Assembly: GCF_001311865.1 (NCBI RefSeq)
Contig: NZ_BBCD01000009.1
Location: 39,785-103,784, forward strand
Length of the DNA: 64,000 nt
Direction of reading: 5' to 3'
DNA from: Piscibacillus salipiscarius JCM 13188
GTDB taxonomy: Bacteria > Bacillota > Bacilli > Bacillales > Alkalibacillaceae
In this document: positions 32,083-43,502 of the stretch, piece after piece
Position numbering within the stretch: the first letter of the stretch is position 1
Layout: each line of letters starts with the position of its first letter
Notes under the pieces: model-generated
Seen by the model: the letters and a program-made list of their open reading frames with translations, nothing else
Databases searched by the model: none
What the model was told of the DNA's origin: nothing
Position numbers and translations under genes: made by a program

Positions 32083-32967
32083 ATGAAGTTTGTGACCTTT
32101 CAAGACCCACAAGGAAACACTCAATACGGCATCACGGATGAGGTACATGTGTATCCTTTAGGCCCGGATTACCCTAGAACGATGCTAGAGTTCATACAAA
32201 ACCATGATCAATATATGTCTCAACTAAAGATGAACGAACTAGACAAATCGTATTCTCTAGAAGAGGTCAATCTATTAGCCCCTTTACCGAATCCACCAAG
32301 TATTAGAGACTTCATGGCATTTGAAGAACATATCGTCAACGCAGCTAAACAAATTGGAATGGAAGTGGCAGAAGCATGGTATGAAATTCCGGCTTTTTAC
32401 TTCACCAATCATCTAGTCGTATCAGGGCATCAGGCCCACATAGAGCGACCACCAAAATGTGTGGCTTTAGACTATGAGTTAGAAATGGCTTGTGTCATTG
32501 GAAAAGAAGGCAAAAACATTAAAACAAGTGAAGCAGAAAGTTATATTTTTGGATACACAATTCTTAATGACTGGTCAGCAAGAGACCTGCAGGCTAAAGA
32601 AATGAAAGTCGGCTTAGGCCCTGCAAAAGGAAAAGATTTTACTACAACGATTGGTCCATATATCGTAACTAAAGATGAACTAGAACCATATAAACTAGGT
32701 GATCGATATAACTTAGACATGGTCGCAAGAGTGAATGGTGCTCAGCTATCAAAAGGAAACTTCAAAGACATCCATTATACCTTTGGTGACATGATCGAAA
32801 GAGCTTCAGATGGCGTCACGCTTTATCCAGGAGATATTATCGGATCTGGAACGGTTGGAACTGGTTGCATCTTGGAATTAGGAACAGAAGGTAAGTGGCT
32901 CGAGCCTGGGGATACAGTTGAGCTTGAGATTACAGGGATTGGGAAACTAAAGAATATAGTTGTATAA
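32083..32967 (+). CDS. Fumarylacetoacetate hydrolase family protein
   Basis: An intact 294-residue hydrolase. Family motifs include PSIRDFMAFEEHI, the metal-binding LDYELEMACVIGKEG, ILNDWSARDLQ, and GSGTVGTGCILELG near the end. FAH-type enzymes split C-C bonds of acylpyruvates and related beta-diketo acids. The ATG at 32083 follows GAGGTG. Placed after a cyclase-type hydrolase and a symporter, it probably does the second step in breaking down one imported compound. Confidence 0.88.
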   Translation: MKFVTFQDPQGNTQYGITDEVHVYPLGPDYPRTMLEFIQNHDQYMSQLKMNELDKSYSLEEVNLLAPLPNPPSIRDFMAFEEHIVNAAKQIGMEVAEAWYEIPAFYFTNHLVVSGHQAHIERPPKCVALDYELEMACVIGKEGKNIKTSEAESYIFGYTILNDWSARDLQAKEMKVGLGPAKGKDFTTTIGPYIVTKDELEPYKLGDRYNLDMVARVNGAQLSKGNFKDIHYTFGDMIERASDGVTLYPGDIIGSGTVGTGCILELGTEGKWLEPGDTVELEITGIGKLKNIVV

Positions 32968-32973
32968 TGCTGT

Positions 32974-33010
32974 AAAGCTCCCTTATTTAAAATTTTAGGG
33001 AGCTTTTTTT
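32974..33010 (+). terminator. Terminator of the cyclase-symporter-FAH operon
   Basis: AAAGCTCCCT pairs with AGGGAGCTTT and is followed by TTTTTTT, directly past the FAH stop. It marks the border with the minus-strand defence-like block. Confidence 0.9.
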
Positions 33011-33043
33011 CATAGCTTATGTTTGAGTTAAGTGTAAAAATTA

Positions 33044-33285
33044 TCAATAAATAGCCTCTCTTGCACCTTTAAATTCACTTTCATTAAGCTCAGGATAATG
33101 CTTCTTCCATAATTCAAAAACATTATGATTAGTAGCTTCACCATTTTAGATAGTTTCACTATATGGAAACCATATTCATCACCACATCTTTTCATAGTTC
33201 TTTTTCTTTTGTGTGAATAAATTTTACCAGATTGAGTTATGGAATAGTGACCTTCATAACCTTTTATTGTCTTTTTATCTTCCAA
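33044..33285 (-). CDS. NUMOD4-like small protein without an HNH domain (one frameshift)
   Basis: From a TTG at 33285 (AAAGGA nine bases upstream) the product has about 80 residues. IKGYEGHYSITQSGKIYSHK fits the NUMOD4 motif of phage and intron homing endonucleases, and a second strand-turn unit follows (GFHIVKLSKNG). A missing A near 33146 shifts the frame; the natural end is ELWKKHYPELNESEFKGARE. No nuclease domain is attached. It is the last gene of the block, just past the DUF2075 gene. Confidence 0.6.
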
Positions 33286-33319
33286 TGTAAAACGTCCTTT
33301 CTTAATTGTTAATAATATA

Positions 33320-35255
33320 TTAACTATCATAATTACCTTTTTCTTCAGCAACCAGTTCATCTCCATGATTAACCTCTTTATAATACTTTACTCGGTTTAA
33401 TCTAGTCTTTAAATAACCTTCTAACAGCTTGTCAGTACAATATACATAACACCCTTTTTGTCCTCTAGTCATCAGTGTTCGATAAGTGTTACGGATAATT
33501 TGATCTGCTACTTTTTCTGCCTTTTCAGGTTCTTCTTTCAACATCTTCTTAATCCCTCTTAATGACTGATCCGACTTAGCTCTTTTGGTGTGATCAGTGA
33601 TAACTTCTCCATTTTCAAATCTCAAGTCATCACCAATTATGACTCCCACATAGTCAAATTCCAAGCCTTGGCAGGTATGAATACAACCCGCTTCATGAAT
33701 GGACTCTTCATCTATAGCCCAAGTAGATGTGTTATCTAAGTTCCAACTCATGCCAAAATCATATTCTTCAATTCTAATATCATGATACTCAGATTTTGAA
33801 CGATTATCTTTTGGCCACTCCCAGCAATATCCTGAGACGATTCTAGATTTGTTATTAATTTTATTTTTCTCAAGAATTTCTCGCTTCATTTCATGTGGAT
33901 CTGAAAAAACTTAAAGTTATAATCTAAACCCATATCATTGGCATTTGCTGTTTCTCTAATTTGCAAAACATCTTCTAGCCAAGCAATATACCCATCAGAA
34001 CCATCACATCTAAATTGTGATGCTAATTCACCATAAGTAATTTCGGCACCATATTCATTTGCAAATTTCTTAATCATGTCAACATTTCCAACATCTTTTA
34101 AGGTGACACGTTGATTTTCATCAATAAAGAACACAGACAATTTTGCAGTGTGTATCACTTCTTTTACTTGGTTTTCACCCATATTTTGAAACATACCAGA
34201 CTTCTCGTTTAATCGATGGGCCTCATCAACAACTAAAATATCTAGTTCATTCTCCTCGGTATCTGTATAACTTCCTGACCCTTTAAACAAATTATCAATT
34301 CGAGTTTTCTTGAAGTCACCTTTAAGTTTAGTCGAATATACACTTCTAGGTGCAGAATTTTCGTTACATACTGACATGTCAATGATTGATTGGTTAAAGC
34401 AACCAAGAGATTTATAGCTAAGACAGATTTACCAGTCCCAGGGCCACCTTCAACAATCATCACTTGTTTCGTATCAGTCTTTACTGCTCTTTCAGCAAGT
34501 TCTAAAGCTGTTTCATAGAAAACCTTTTGTTCATCAATCATAACAAACTCTTGATTACCTTTAAGCATGCTTGCTAAAGAGTCTTGTAGTGATTTGGAAG
34601 GTCTAATTTTTCCTTGTTCAATTTGATATAGGATTTCTTTATTGTCTCCATGCTTAATATACTTCTTAATAAAGTTCCTTAATTTTTCTACGTCACCTTT
34701 AGCGTAAACAGGAGCCAAATTCAAATAGTATTCATAATAATCGTCTGTTAAAGGGTCATCTTGTTGCTTGCGATAATTATGTAAATACGAACAAGGCTTA
34801 AGCTGGATGTATTGATCTTGAACATTTTCATTATAATCTTCAATCAAGACAGCATAAGACCAAGCTTGATAAGAAGGATGTGTTACCTCACGAAAGCCTC
34901 GGTTAATTGCAGTCTTAACAATCGCTTCCTTCCCTTCAACCTTTTCAACCTCAGACCATTGTTTCAACTCTACAATAACAACTGAATCATTGTCACCATC
35001 ATGACCAGACAAAAGGAAATCTACACGTTTTGATGTGTAAGGAATCTTAAATTCTATTGCCACACCAGCATCATTGGGAATAGATTGATCATTTAGAACT
35101 CGGTACATATGTAGCATTGAGTTATCCCATGAACGTATCTCAGACTCACTAGTTCTTCCTAGTTTTAATTCAAACTGGTCTAGGATGTGTGAAACAAGTT
35201 CATCTTTATCAACATGTGTAAGAAACTCTTCTTTACTAGCTTCGTATACTATCAT
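33320..35255 (-). CDS. PD-(D/E)XK nuclease - DUF2075 helicase fusion (frameshifts)
   Basis: About 640 residues. The front third has nuclease-like residues: VDFLL (Asp79) and VELKQW (Glu96, Lys98). The rest is a DUF2075/Schlafen-type superfamily 1 helicase with Walker A GPGTGKS (271-277), Walker B LVVDEAHR, SVFFIDENQR, ELASQFRCDGSDGYIAWL, HTCQGLEFDYVGVIIGDDL and NTYRTLMTRGQKGCYVY. Frames change near 34370 and 33890. The ATG at 35255 follows GTGAGGG. Nucleases joined to DUF2075 helicases are frequent in defence islands; the substrate here is unknown. Confidence 0.8.
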
Positions 35256-35339
35256 ATTTAACCCTCACTAAATATTTAATAATGTTTTATAACTTTTAAA
35301 CTCTTAAAATGATATTAGAAACATGGAAGTACCATTTTG

Positions 35340-35834
35340 TCAAAAAATACAAAACCTGAAAACTCTATATGCAGCATGGTGTGTTCCACCAAAATCATAT
35401 TTAATTTGACTTCTTTTATAATCAAATAAAATGTCTTTCACGTTTTCTTCTAAATTATTCTTATGAAAAATTCTTTTAAATAAAGATAAAGTAAGTCTAG
35501 GCTTTTCAATGTCTTTCTTCATCTCATATATTAATTCATAAAATTCTAGATTTCTTTTTTGATCCGTTATACTTATTCCGTTTTTCTCACAGACAGCGAG
35601 TTTTTCTAATACTTCTCTTGAACCATATAATACAATGTTAGTTTTTTGATAATAATAAAGTCTATCATTAAATTGAGGTGCATATAAAATATCAAAATAC
35701 TTGGAATAATGCTCTCCTTTCTTTTCCGCTAATTTAAGATATAACTCTCTTCTTTTAGTTAAGAAAGCACCTGCAAGTAGTGCTATTACAGTCATTATCC
35801 AACCATTTGCATTTACCCATTCAAGTATAACCAA
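35340..35834 (-). CDS. Membrane-anchored protein of the defence-like block, unknown function
   Basis: A 164-residue protein from a TTG at 35834 behind GGGGGAG. One N-terminal helix (WIMTVIALLAGAFLT) is followed by about 135 cytoplasmic residues, basic and helical (ELYLKLAEKKGEHYSKYFD). I recognise no family. Its place between two helicase genes suggests a membrane-linked sensor or effector, which is only inference. Confidence 0.6.
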   Translation of the reverse strand: MVILEWVNANGWIMTVIALLAGAFLTKRRELYLKLAEKKGEHYSKYFDILYAPQFNDRLYYYQKTNIVLYGSREVLEKLAVCEKNGISITDQKRNLEFYELIYEMKKDIEKPRLTLSLFKRIFHKNNLEENVKDILFDYKRSQIKYDFGGTHHAAYRVFRFCIF

Positions 35835-35896
35835 ATGTTTCTCCCCCCTTTTATTTCACAGTTGAACCATAATATTTGACCTTTTTCTTATTAAAC

Positions 35897-38800
35897 TTAA
35901 AATATTGCCCTTTTATAATACGGACTCAAATTAATAAACAAATCTTTCAACTTCTCTTCATCCACTTGATTCTCAAACAGATATTCCAATAACTCTTCTT
36001 GCCTCGATTGACCTAAGCTTAATCTATATAAGGTCAATATTTTTATTAAGCGTTCATACTTCGCGCCGTCTTTACTCATCGGATACATGGGAACATGGCG
36101 TTCGATTTTGATACCTTCATGATTAGGTAGGCACCAATATGGGACAAGTTCACTTGTCATTTGATTACGTTCTTGAGTGTTAGCTTCATCGAACATTTCT
36201 TTCCATGCGTCTGATTGAAATTCTAAGTCTTTATATTTTTCTGCAATGTTTTGTCTAATAACAAGTCCTTTATACCTGTTAATTCTACCTTCTCGTTGTT
36301 CAATATCAATTGGATTAGACGGTAAATTCCAGTGAACGATCTTTCGGCAATAGTAATGGAAATCTAGTCCTTCTTGTCCAATTGAGGTTGTTGCTAGAAC
36401 GAATGGTCTGAATGGTGAATTAAATGCTAGTCTTATACTATCCTTTCTCTGATCGCTGGATTCTTGAGATTTAACATTTAAGAATCCTACAGCAAAATTG
36501 GTCCGCATTTTCATGCTATCTTGTTCTTTTGACTTGCCTTTGGCTCGTTGTTTGAACCCTTGATACGTATCCACATTATAGCTAGCCGAGTGGGCATTTA
36601 AGCCTTTAACCATTTTTTTGGTTACTTCTAGATTTTGCTGATGAATTTCAACATTTTTAAGTCCACCTTCTTCAAGGAGCATATGTCTATATTCATCCAT
36701 CATGGCTTGAATATTACCGTCGATGCTGTATTTTAAGATGCTTTTCCAGTGAACTTTTCGGCTACCGTATTCTAATTCAACAACGGCTGTTGCTTCTTGG
36801 GTGTTGAAACGATCTATAATGGACTTGCCAATTTGGACGGCATAACCTAATGTCGCTGAATTCACATGATTAAACATTCTTAGAGCTGAAATTGTCGGTG
36901 ATCCAAGTACCATATCTGTTAACACTTCTACTAAATCATCAGGCTTTCTTCCAAGAACAGGAATCCCATTCAGATAATAGTCTTTTAATTTCTCAAAGTG
37001 TTTAATGAACACTAACTTATCACTCTTAATTTGAGCTTCATCTTGAGAATCATCCTCTAAGCTTAACGTCGATAGAAATTCATCAGATCTAATCCAATCA
37101 TTAACCTTTTCGTTATCCAAATCTAATAACATAGGTGCGAGGTAATACCAGCGTTCATCTTGTCTGTTAGAATCCTCAATGACTGGCATTTCTAATTGGT
37201 CTAATAAGTCTTTTATGTCGTTACGTACTTTATCTTTAATTTCTGATAAAGATAACTGTTGATTTAACGCATCAATAGGATCAAATAAGTTCATTAAAGT
37301 AACAGACGGATAAGCCAAACATAAATGATTCATGTTAGCTGGCTCATCATCTTTAATCGCAAACTTAATCCTTGGGTTAGGAAACCTATTTTTCGCAAAA
37401 TAACTTCTGTTCTCTTTCTTATTTTTCGGCGTTCGTTTAATTAATTCTCCAATTGATAGACGCTCTGATTCATAGGATAATAATGTCGCGATAGCACGAG
37501 GCACCATTTCCCACGCTGAGAACACCAAGATTTTAGAGAAGTTTTTCGCATGTTTGTATGGCCCTTGTGGTTCATAATATGGCAGTGAAGGCGGAAGCCA
37601 AAGTAACTTATGTGCTTCATCTTCAAATGCCAAATCACGCAATCCCTTCAGTTTTGCATTAGTTTCAGGAAGTTTTTTTATACTTTTTGATTTGATTACG
37701 TTTCAACCACAAATTAGGCTTATTCGCGATATTTAATTCTTGTTTGTTTTCTTTAAAATAGTTTAATAGATTCTTCTTAATTTTATAATTCTCCATATAT
37801 GACATTAAAAATGGAGAAGACTTCACATAATCAATCGGCAAGTTTTGTTTTAAGTCAGTTTGATTCAGCATCTGATCCATTTCAATAAACGAGAGAATAT
37901 CACCCTCTGAAATATCAAGAAAGTGATTTTGCTTAATATCTATTAAGTCATCTGAATTGGGGACCGACATTCTTTCCGTTCTTGCGATTCCTTTATAAAG
38001 TTTGTCTTCCGCTTCCTTTTTCAACGCTGAGACCATCGCGAAGTCTTCAAGTTCTAATTGTCTTAAAGACACCGAGTAATTGTTCCAGACTTCCTTGAAA
38101 TGCTTCAGTTCATCAGGGTGATGTTCAAACAAGAATTCGACTAACTGCATAAATTCACGGTAGTGAACATCCTGTTCATTTTCAGAGATTTCTTCTAAGG
38201 TTGAATACAATTTATAAGGTGTCGCAGAGAGTAATAGAATTTTGATGTCTTGCTGATCCTGCTTTTCCGAATTAAAGAATTTATTCGCTAATAGTGCCGT
38301 TTCATTGTCTTCATCCGACCGAATGAGTTCAGGAAACCGTTGAAATTCATCCATGATGACTAAATCTGGATCCATTAAATCAACGCTGATTTCAGCCATC
38401 ATCTTCCGCAACTTATGTATGAGCCTTAAAGTGTTATTGATGTTTTTGGTTGAGCCTGATTCTTTAATGTCGTTTGCCACTTGGTTAATCATTGTTAAAA
38501 TTTCAGGATGTTCATGAAAGTAATGGTCTACTTTAGAAAGAATTGTTTTTAAATACTTGCCATCACTTAGTTCATCACATTCTTGAACCTTTTGTTCATA
38601 GAAGTTTTTTAGCCCACTGATTCCAGCTTTTAGTGGCCGTATATTCAAGCAGTAAATCAATCTCGTTTAAATGCTCTTCGATAGGCTTATACCATTTCAA
38701 TATCGCAAATAATAATGCTCGCTCGCGCACACTTCCCCCGCCACCTGTCATCTTAAAGGATGTGTGAGGGGTTAAAGGAATTAATTGTATATAAGATTGA

Positions 38801-39158
38801 TCTTTCTCAAATTGCTGTTCAAAGATTTTTAAATGCTGCATGGATAATCTTGTATCTTCCATTGATTCTAGGGTGACGTTCTCGTCAATCTTTAACTTTT
38901 GCAGGTTCTGACCCGCAATGCTTTGATTGGAACAGACGTAAACGACTTTAAATAAATCATCATCTAAATCTTCTTTATAATAACGAGCCGTTTTTGCGAC
39001 TACTCCTCTTGCCACTAATGTCTTTCCAAGCCCTACTTCTCTGCGACAAGTACTCTAGAATAGTCAGATTTAAACAAGTCAAAAACACGCTCAACTGTGG
39101 CCCTTTGAAAATCCATTAAACCATCTAATATTTCCGCTTCTTTACGCTTTAGATCCAT
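35897..39158 (-). CDS. SNF2/DEAD-type helicase, ~1,087 residues (several frameshifts)
   Basis: A superfamily 2 ATPase. The start (MDLKRKEAEILDGLMDFQRATVERV) overlaps the PLD stop as TGATG. Motifs in order: Walker A EVGLGKT (frame error near 39045), DEFQ box in LVIMDEFQRF, motif III LLLSATPYKL, KILVFSAWE, and the C-terminal lobe ATTSIGQEGLDFHYYC with IEQREGRINRYKG. Frames also shift near 38630 and 37655. It is the third gene of a coupled DUF6361-PLD-helicase unit, and probably moves along or remodels DNA for the PLD partner (inference). Confidence 0.83.
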
Positions 39159-40922
39159 CACTTTTTCACCCTTTTAACTGATTTAAGGAATGTTCGGTAT
39201 AATGTTTCAAATTCTTCTGGAATGACGTCATTGTCATTGATATATTCCATAACCTTTTGAATATCATCGAGTTTTTCTGGAGTTCTAGAAGACGTTTAGC
39301 ATGTTTTCATAGATGACTGGATAATCCGAGTAGGCATCATCCCATCTTCCTTTCCCGCTTCGCTTTCTTTCCATCTCTTCAATCATAGATAAGAGGAATT
39401 CATCATCGAGTAAGAAGGCAACGTATTTTAAGAATGTATATTTATCTTGAATAATTGATTTAAAGATGGCTTTGACTCGATCATCTGGAAGCCCCTCAAT
39501 CGGTATCTTAATGATTCTTTTAACTTCCTTATCTTCCACCATAGCCGTTACACGAAAGAACTGACTTAGCTCGAGTAAACTAAGGTTCTCCATACTCACT
39601 TCATGCTCTAATGGCACATCCTTCTTACTATTGATTGAGCCAATTTTAAATGTCACATCTTCTGGCAATGAATCAAAAGTTAGTTTCAGTTCATATCCAT
39701 CATCATGCTCAACAATTGAAGCTCTTCGTTCTACGCGAGTTAACTCTTTTATCTTTCGTTCTAACTCTTCAGTTAGATCCATTTCTGTTTCGTCTGCTTG
39801 GTCAGGTTTGACTGCTTTTTCGAAAGGAGATTCCAGTTCATCTTCACCAATGATGTCCTCGATTAATTCCTGAATACGGAAACCTCTTTTGCGATATTGA
39901 AGCTTTAATAGAAACTCAACGTTCCCGTAATAAGCACTATTCGTTAGGTTCGCAGACCCAATATAAAATTCATGCCACGTATACTTTGAGCGTGCATAAA
40001 ATTTGGCATGAATGTCTTGAAACTGTGATTGTTCTAGCTCTTCTTGTTCCTCACTTAATGAGCCTTCTCCTTCTACGACCAAGTCTTTTAAAACATATAT
40101 ATCAAATTCCTCAAACAGTTCCTCGTCTATGCCTGCTAGTTCAGACCGTCTCGTAATTAACGTTTTAGATGGATTCGATAAAGACTTATCATTCAGTTTT
40201 TGAAGCATGGAATTTGTTAAAAACGGCGAAATAACTAGTAAATCATGATACGTGTCAAATAGATTTGAATGTTTGTCTTCATATCCATTAATCCCGAGTG
40301 GCATGAATTCAAAGTCAGGATAGTTTTTATCGGTCTGAAACTCGACATACTCCAACTCATTTAAAAGAGACTGGATTTTCGTACTTTTATCCGGATTTGA
40401 ATGCGTATTAATATAATTGAAGAAATCTATTAATGGTTTGTTTTTATCCCATTTCTGTTTAGTGAGCTTCCCTTCAAGATTCACAGCCACATCCCAGCTT
40501 CGATCAAAGGTTAGATTTCTTGATAGGACGATTAACCGAAATAAAGACTCACCTTCAGAATTTACATACTTAATCAGCCATACTTTAGGATGAAACGATT
40601 TGTTATTTGGAAGCATGACTTCGAATACACTGTTTTCCATTAAAGAGAAGATTGAGTTCGCATTTTGCGGCACTTGGATCTGACCACCTTCACAAAAGAT
40701 CGCAAACTTATCTGCGCTTTTACGTAATGCTTCTAACATATAGTACGGATTTTCATCGCTAAAATCATCTAATTCTGACGATAAGCTTAAAGCTAGTGGC
40801 ACACCTACTAATGCCTCTAGGTCAAGCGAGAACGTAGTCCCCATGGCAAAGTCTAATTCGTAACTTTCTGGTGGGATTAATTTTTTACTGTAATTTAACC
40901 GATCTTCTCCTGGATTAAGCAT
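39158..40922 (-). CDS. Phospholipase D-fold nuclease-like protein (one frameshift near the end)
   Basis: About 587 residues with two HKD-type half sites: SFHPKVWLIKY (His111, Lys113) with LSRNLTFD, and DIHAKFYARS (His305, Lys307) with IGSANLTNSAYYGN. This is the arrangement of bacterial PLD nucleases. A shift near 39290 hides the last ~47 residues (TPEKLDDIQKVMEYINDN). The start overlaps the DUF6361 stop by eight bases and the end overlaps the helicase start, so three proteins are made together. It is the likely nuclease of the module. Confidence 0.82.
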
Positions 40923-42110
40923 CTTCCTGTTTCAACCCCTCAAAAATATCCATCATTATATTTTTCGCATCGTTAAAGCGATAATGAAGATTCTCAGAAC
41001 CGACCCAATCGTTTTCATCTTTGTAGACATAGTTCTTCGTATTATTCAGCTTCGCACGGTCTCTTGATTTAAGTTCAATTTCACGTTTGATAATCAAACT
41101 GTCGATTTCTTCAAGTTTTTTAGATGCGACCGCCTTTTTCCAATTACCAAGAAAACGCATTAACTTCATATTATGAATACCTAATCTTCTAAGTACTTGA
41201 TGGTAATCAAACGTTCCAAACTCATTTAACACAAACTCACTGTTCAGCCATTGTTCCCATTTATCGACAGATTTGTGGTTCTCTCCGTTAGAAAGAAGAA
41301 CGTTATATCTGATATTTGCACCTTTAATAAACTGATTAAAACGTTCAGCTAATGAATAGTCCTCTTGTATGTGAGACGGAAGGTTCGTTAGTTCTCCAAT
41401 CCAATCAAATCCCTCTAATTGTCTGACGAACTCCTCGTCATATTGCAGTAGGTGTGAGAATAGACTATCTTTTGAAAGAGGAGAAGTCATAATGCGCTGC
41501 TTCAGATATAAAGCTTCTTCATATGTAAGATCCATATCAATATGTTCTTTCCAATCCTTTGGTGGTAGAAGACATCGCCAAAAAGTCCCTGATAACTCAT
41601 TTGAGAAACCAGAGTCATCTTGTTCTTCATTCCCTAATGACTTCAGAAGTTCCATATCTTTATTCAGTGAGGTAACCGCTCTAGCGTAATGACTTAAAGA
41701 CAACCCTTGATGTTTTAAAAAGCCAAATGTCCTAAGCCCATTCCAATAAATGCTGGACGGCTTCCTTTTAAGGCTTGTCCCAGCTCGGCCTCCGATCACA
41801 CCACGTTTATTATTTTCTTAAGTATCTCTATTAACTCAACTTCAGTTCGTTCTAATTTCTCTTGTAATTTAACAGCACTTAAGTTTTCCTTCTCTAGTTC
41901 CATTAAGATATATGGAACGATAAAGAAATACTTAGCACGCGTTTGTAGGGTTGAAGTTCCAGGAAATAATATATCTGCAAATCCATCACGAATCATGCCT
42001 ATTCCTAGCTCATCAACTGCTCCTGGCTCACTTAAAGCATGTAAAACAGACAGAACCTTTTTACGATGATCTGTTGAATAATCAATCCAACCGATTTCTA
42101 TTGTATTCAA
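40915..42110 (-). CDS. DUF6361 family protein (one frameshift)
   Basis: About 398 residues beginning with TTG at 42110 after GGGGG. The opening EIGWIDYSTDHRKKVLSVL, DELGIGMIRDGFADILFPG and TSTLQTRAKYFFIVPYIL are characteristic of DUF6361. A frame change near 41797 leads into RGVIGGRAGTSLKRKPSSIY and the long helical C-terminal part. The function is not known. It heads the three-gene unit with the PLD protein and helicase, and is a candidate recognition or adaptor subunit (inference). Confidence 0.82.
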
Positions 42111-42203
42111 CGTCGTACCCCCAATTAAATTAACTCTATTTCTATTTAATCAAAGAATAGTAAGATATTTCAAACTTGTAATCTATTAGTTATAGATAAC
42201 TTA

Positions 42204-43502
42204 TTATCTTACCTCTATTAACAACGCTTTAAATTGTTCATTTATACTTGTTCCAAGCGTTAAATAATCTTTCCATTTTAAATGATATTGATTTACTAGA
42301 TGAATAGGCTCTTCTCGGCGATTAGTTGTTCCTTTTGATGCTTTTTCATCCCAAGAACAATTACCTGTTAATATGCGATCTTGATGAATATGAAAATCCT
42401 TATCTACTGCATCACCCTTTGGAGAAGGCTTCCAATATAAATGTTCGTTTGTAATTAACAAGGCATAACCAGTGTAGTCAGCTCTTGTCTTAGTAATATC
42501 TTCTAGTTTTTTCACATCTTTAATAAAATCATATCTAGAAACATCTAGAGCACCTTGCTTTTTAGGTGAATATGGTTTCCGTTATATATGGTTTTAAGCA
42601 AAGAAGTTCTAAATCTCATTTCAATAAGAAGTTTACGGCCATTTTTATCTGCCCATATATCAACTTTATGGTTTTGCATAGGATAATCTATTCTCACTTG
42701 ATAACCTAATGAACGAAGGTGATTGGCCAAACGGTCTCTTAAATCTCTCTGGGACTGTGGAATTTCTTGTTTCTCCTTAAAAGAATCAAACCAAGGAACA
42801 TTAGTCGAGAATTCATTAAAGTTATTTATATTAGATTCGTCATTTTTGAAGCAGACTTAGCAATATCAGAGTTAATAGTCATAGGGATACATATATAGCG
42901 GAAATGGCCATTATTAAACTCATTGACTTTGCTGTAAGTCGACCACTCCATCTCGTAATCACCTAATAAACTAATAGCTTTTTCTCTTCCTTTTGGTGCC
43001 TTCACCAGTGTTATCAGCCCAACTCAGCTCTCCGTTAACTTTTTGCCCAAAATGAATTCGGAAATCCTTGTCTACAGTGTTTCGATAAGAATTAGGTGGT
43101 TGATAATAGGATGGATCATTCGTTAGAAAGATCACATACCCCTTATCAACTACACCATTTTCAATCATATGCTCGACTCTCTGAAAATCCTTTAATACAT
43201 CATATCTTCCAGTATCATGAGCTCCTTGTTGATTTAATACATATTCTTCATTATTAACATTTTGAATTAACGCTTTAGTCTTGTATTTCAGCTCAATAGC
43301 AATTTTTTTCTTTATTATGGACAACTAATAAATCCAAATAAATCTTTGAGTCTTTACCGTGAACTTTAGTTTCAAGTCTCAAATCACTATCAGGATAATA
43401 TTGTTTAATCTCCCATGCTAAAGCATGTTGGAAATCCGCTTCAGAATGAAAAATAGGTCTATGTGATGACAATGAACTTAGAACTTTACCTATTTCAAAC
43501 AT
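42204..43502 (-). CDS. Tandem PD-(D/E)XK nuclease-like protein (several frameshifts)
   Basis: Two similar halves in about 430 residues. Half one has HSEADFQHALAW (Glu22), KIYLDLLVV (Asp57) and AIELKYKTK (Glu71, Lys73), a complete PD-(D/E)XK set. After frame shifts near 43310, 42990 and 42850, half two has QSQRDLRDRLANHL, HKVDIWAD and LLIEMRFRT, with Arg in place of the catalytic Lys. Both halves then share (QG)A-D-x-x-RYD-x-x-KD and VDKDF-x-IH segments. The second half has no start codon of its own, so I read one gene. It heads the block. Confidence 0.72.

Noticed and set aside
40915..42110. Programmed frameshift in the DUF6361 gene
   Set aside because: The shift resembles dozens of other single-base breaks in this window, and no slippery site with a downstream structure was evident.
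35897..42110. A complete DISARM system
   Set aside because: A PLD protein and a helicase are present, but the DUF1998 protein and the methyltransferase genes were not found.
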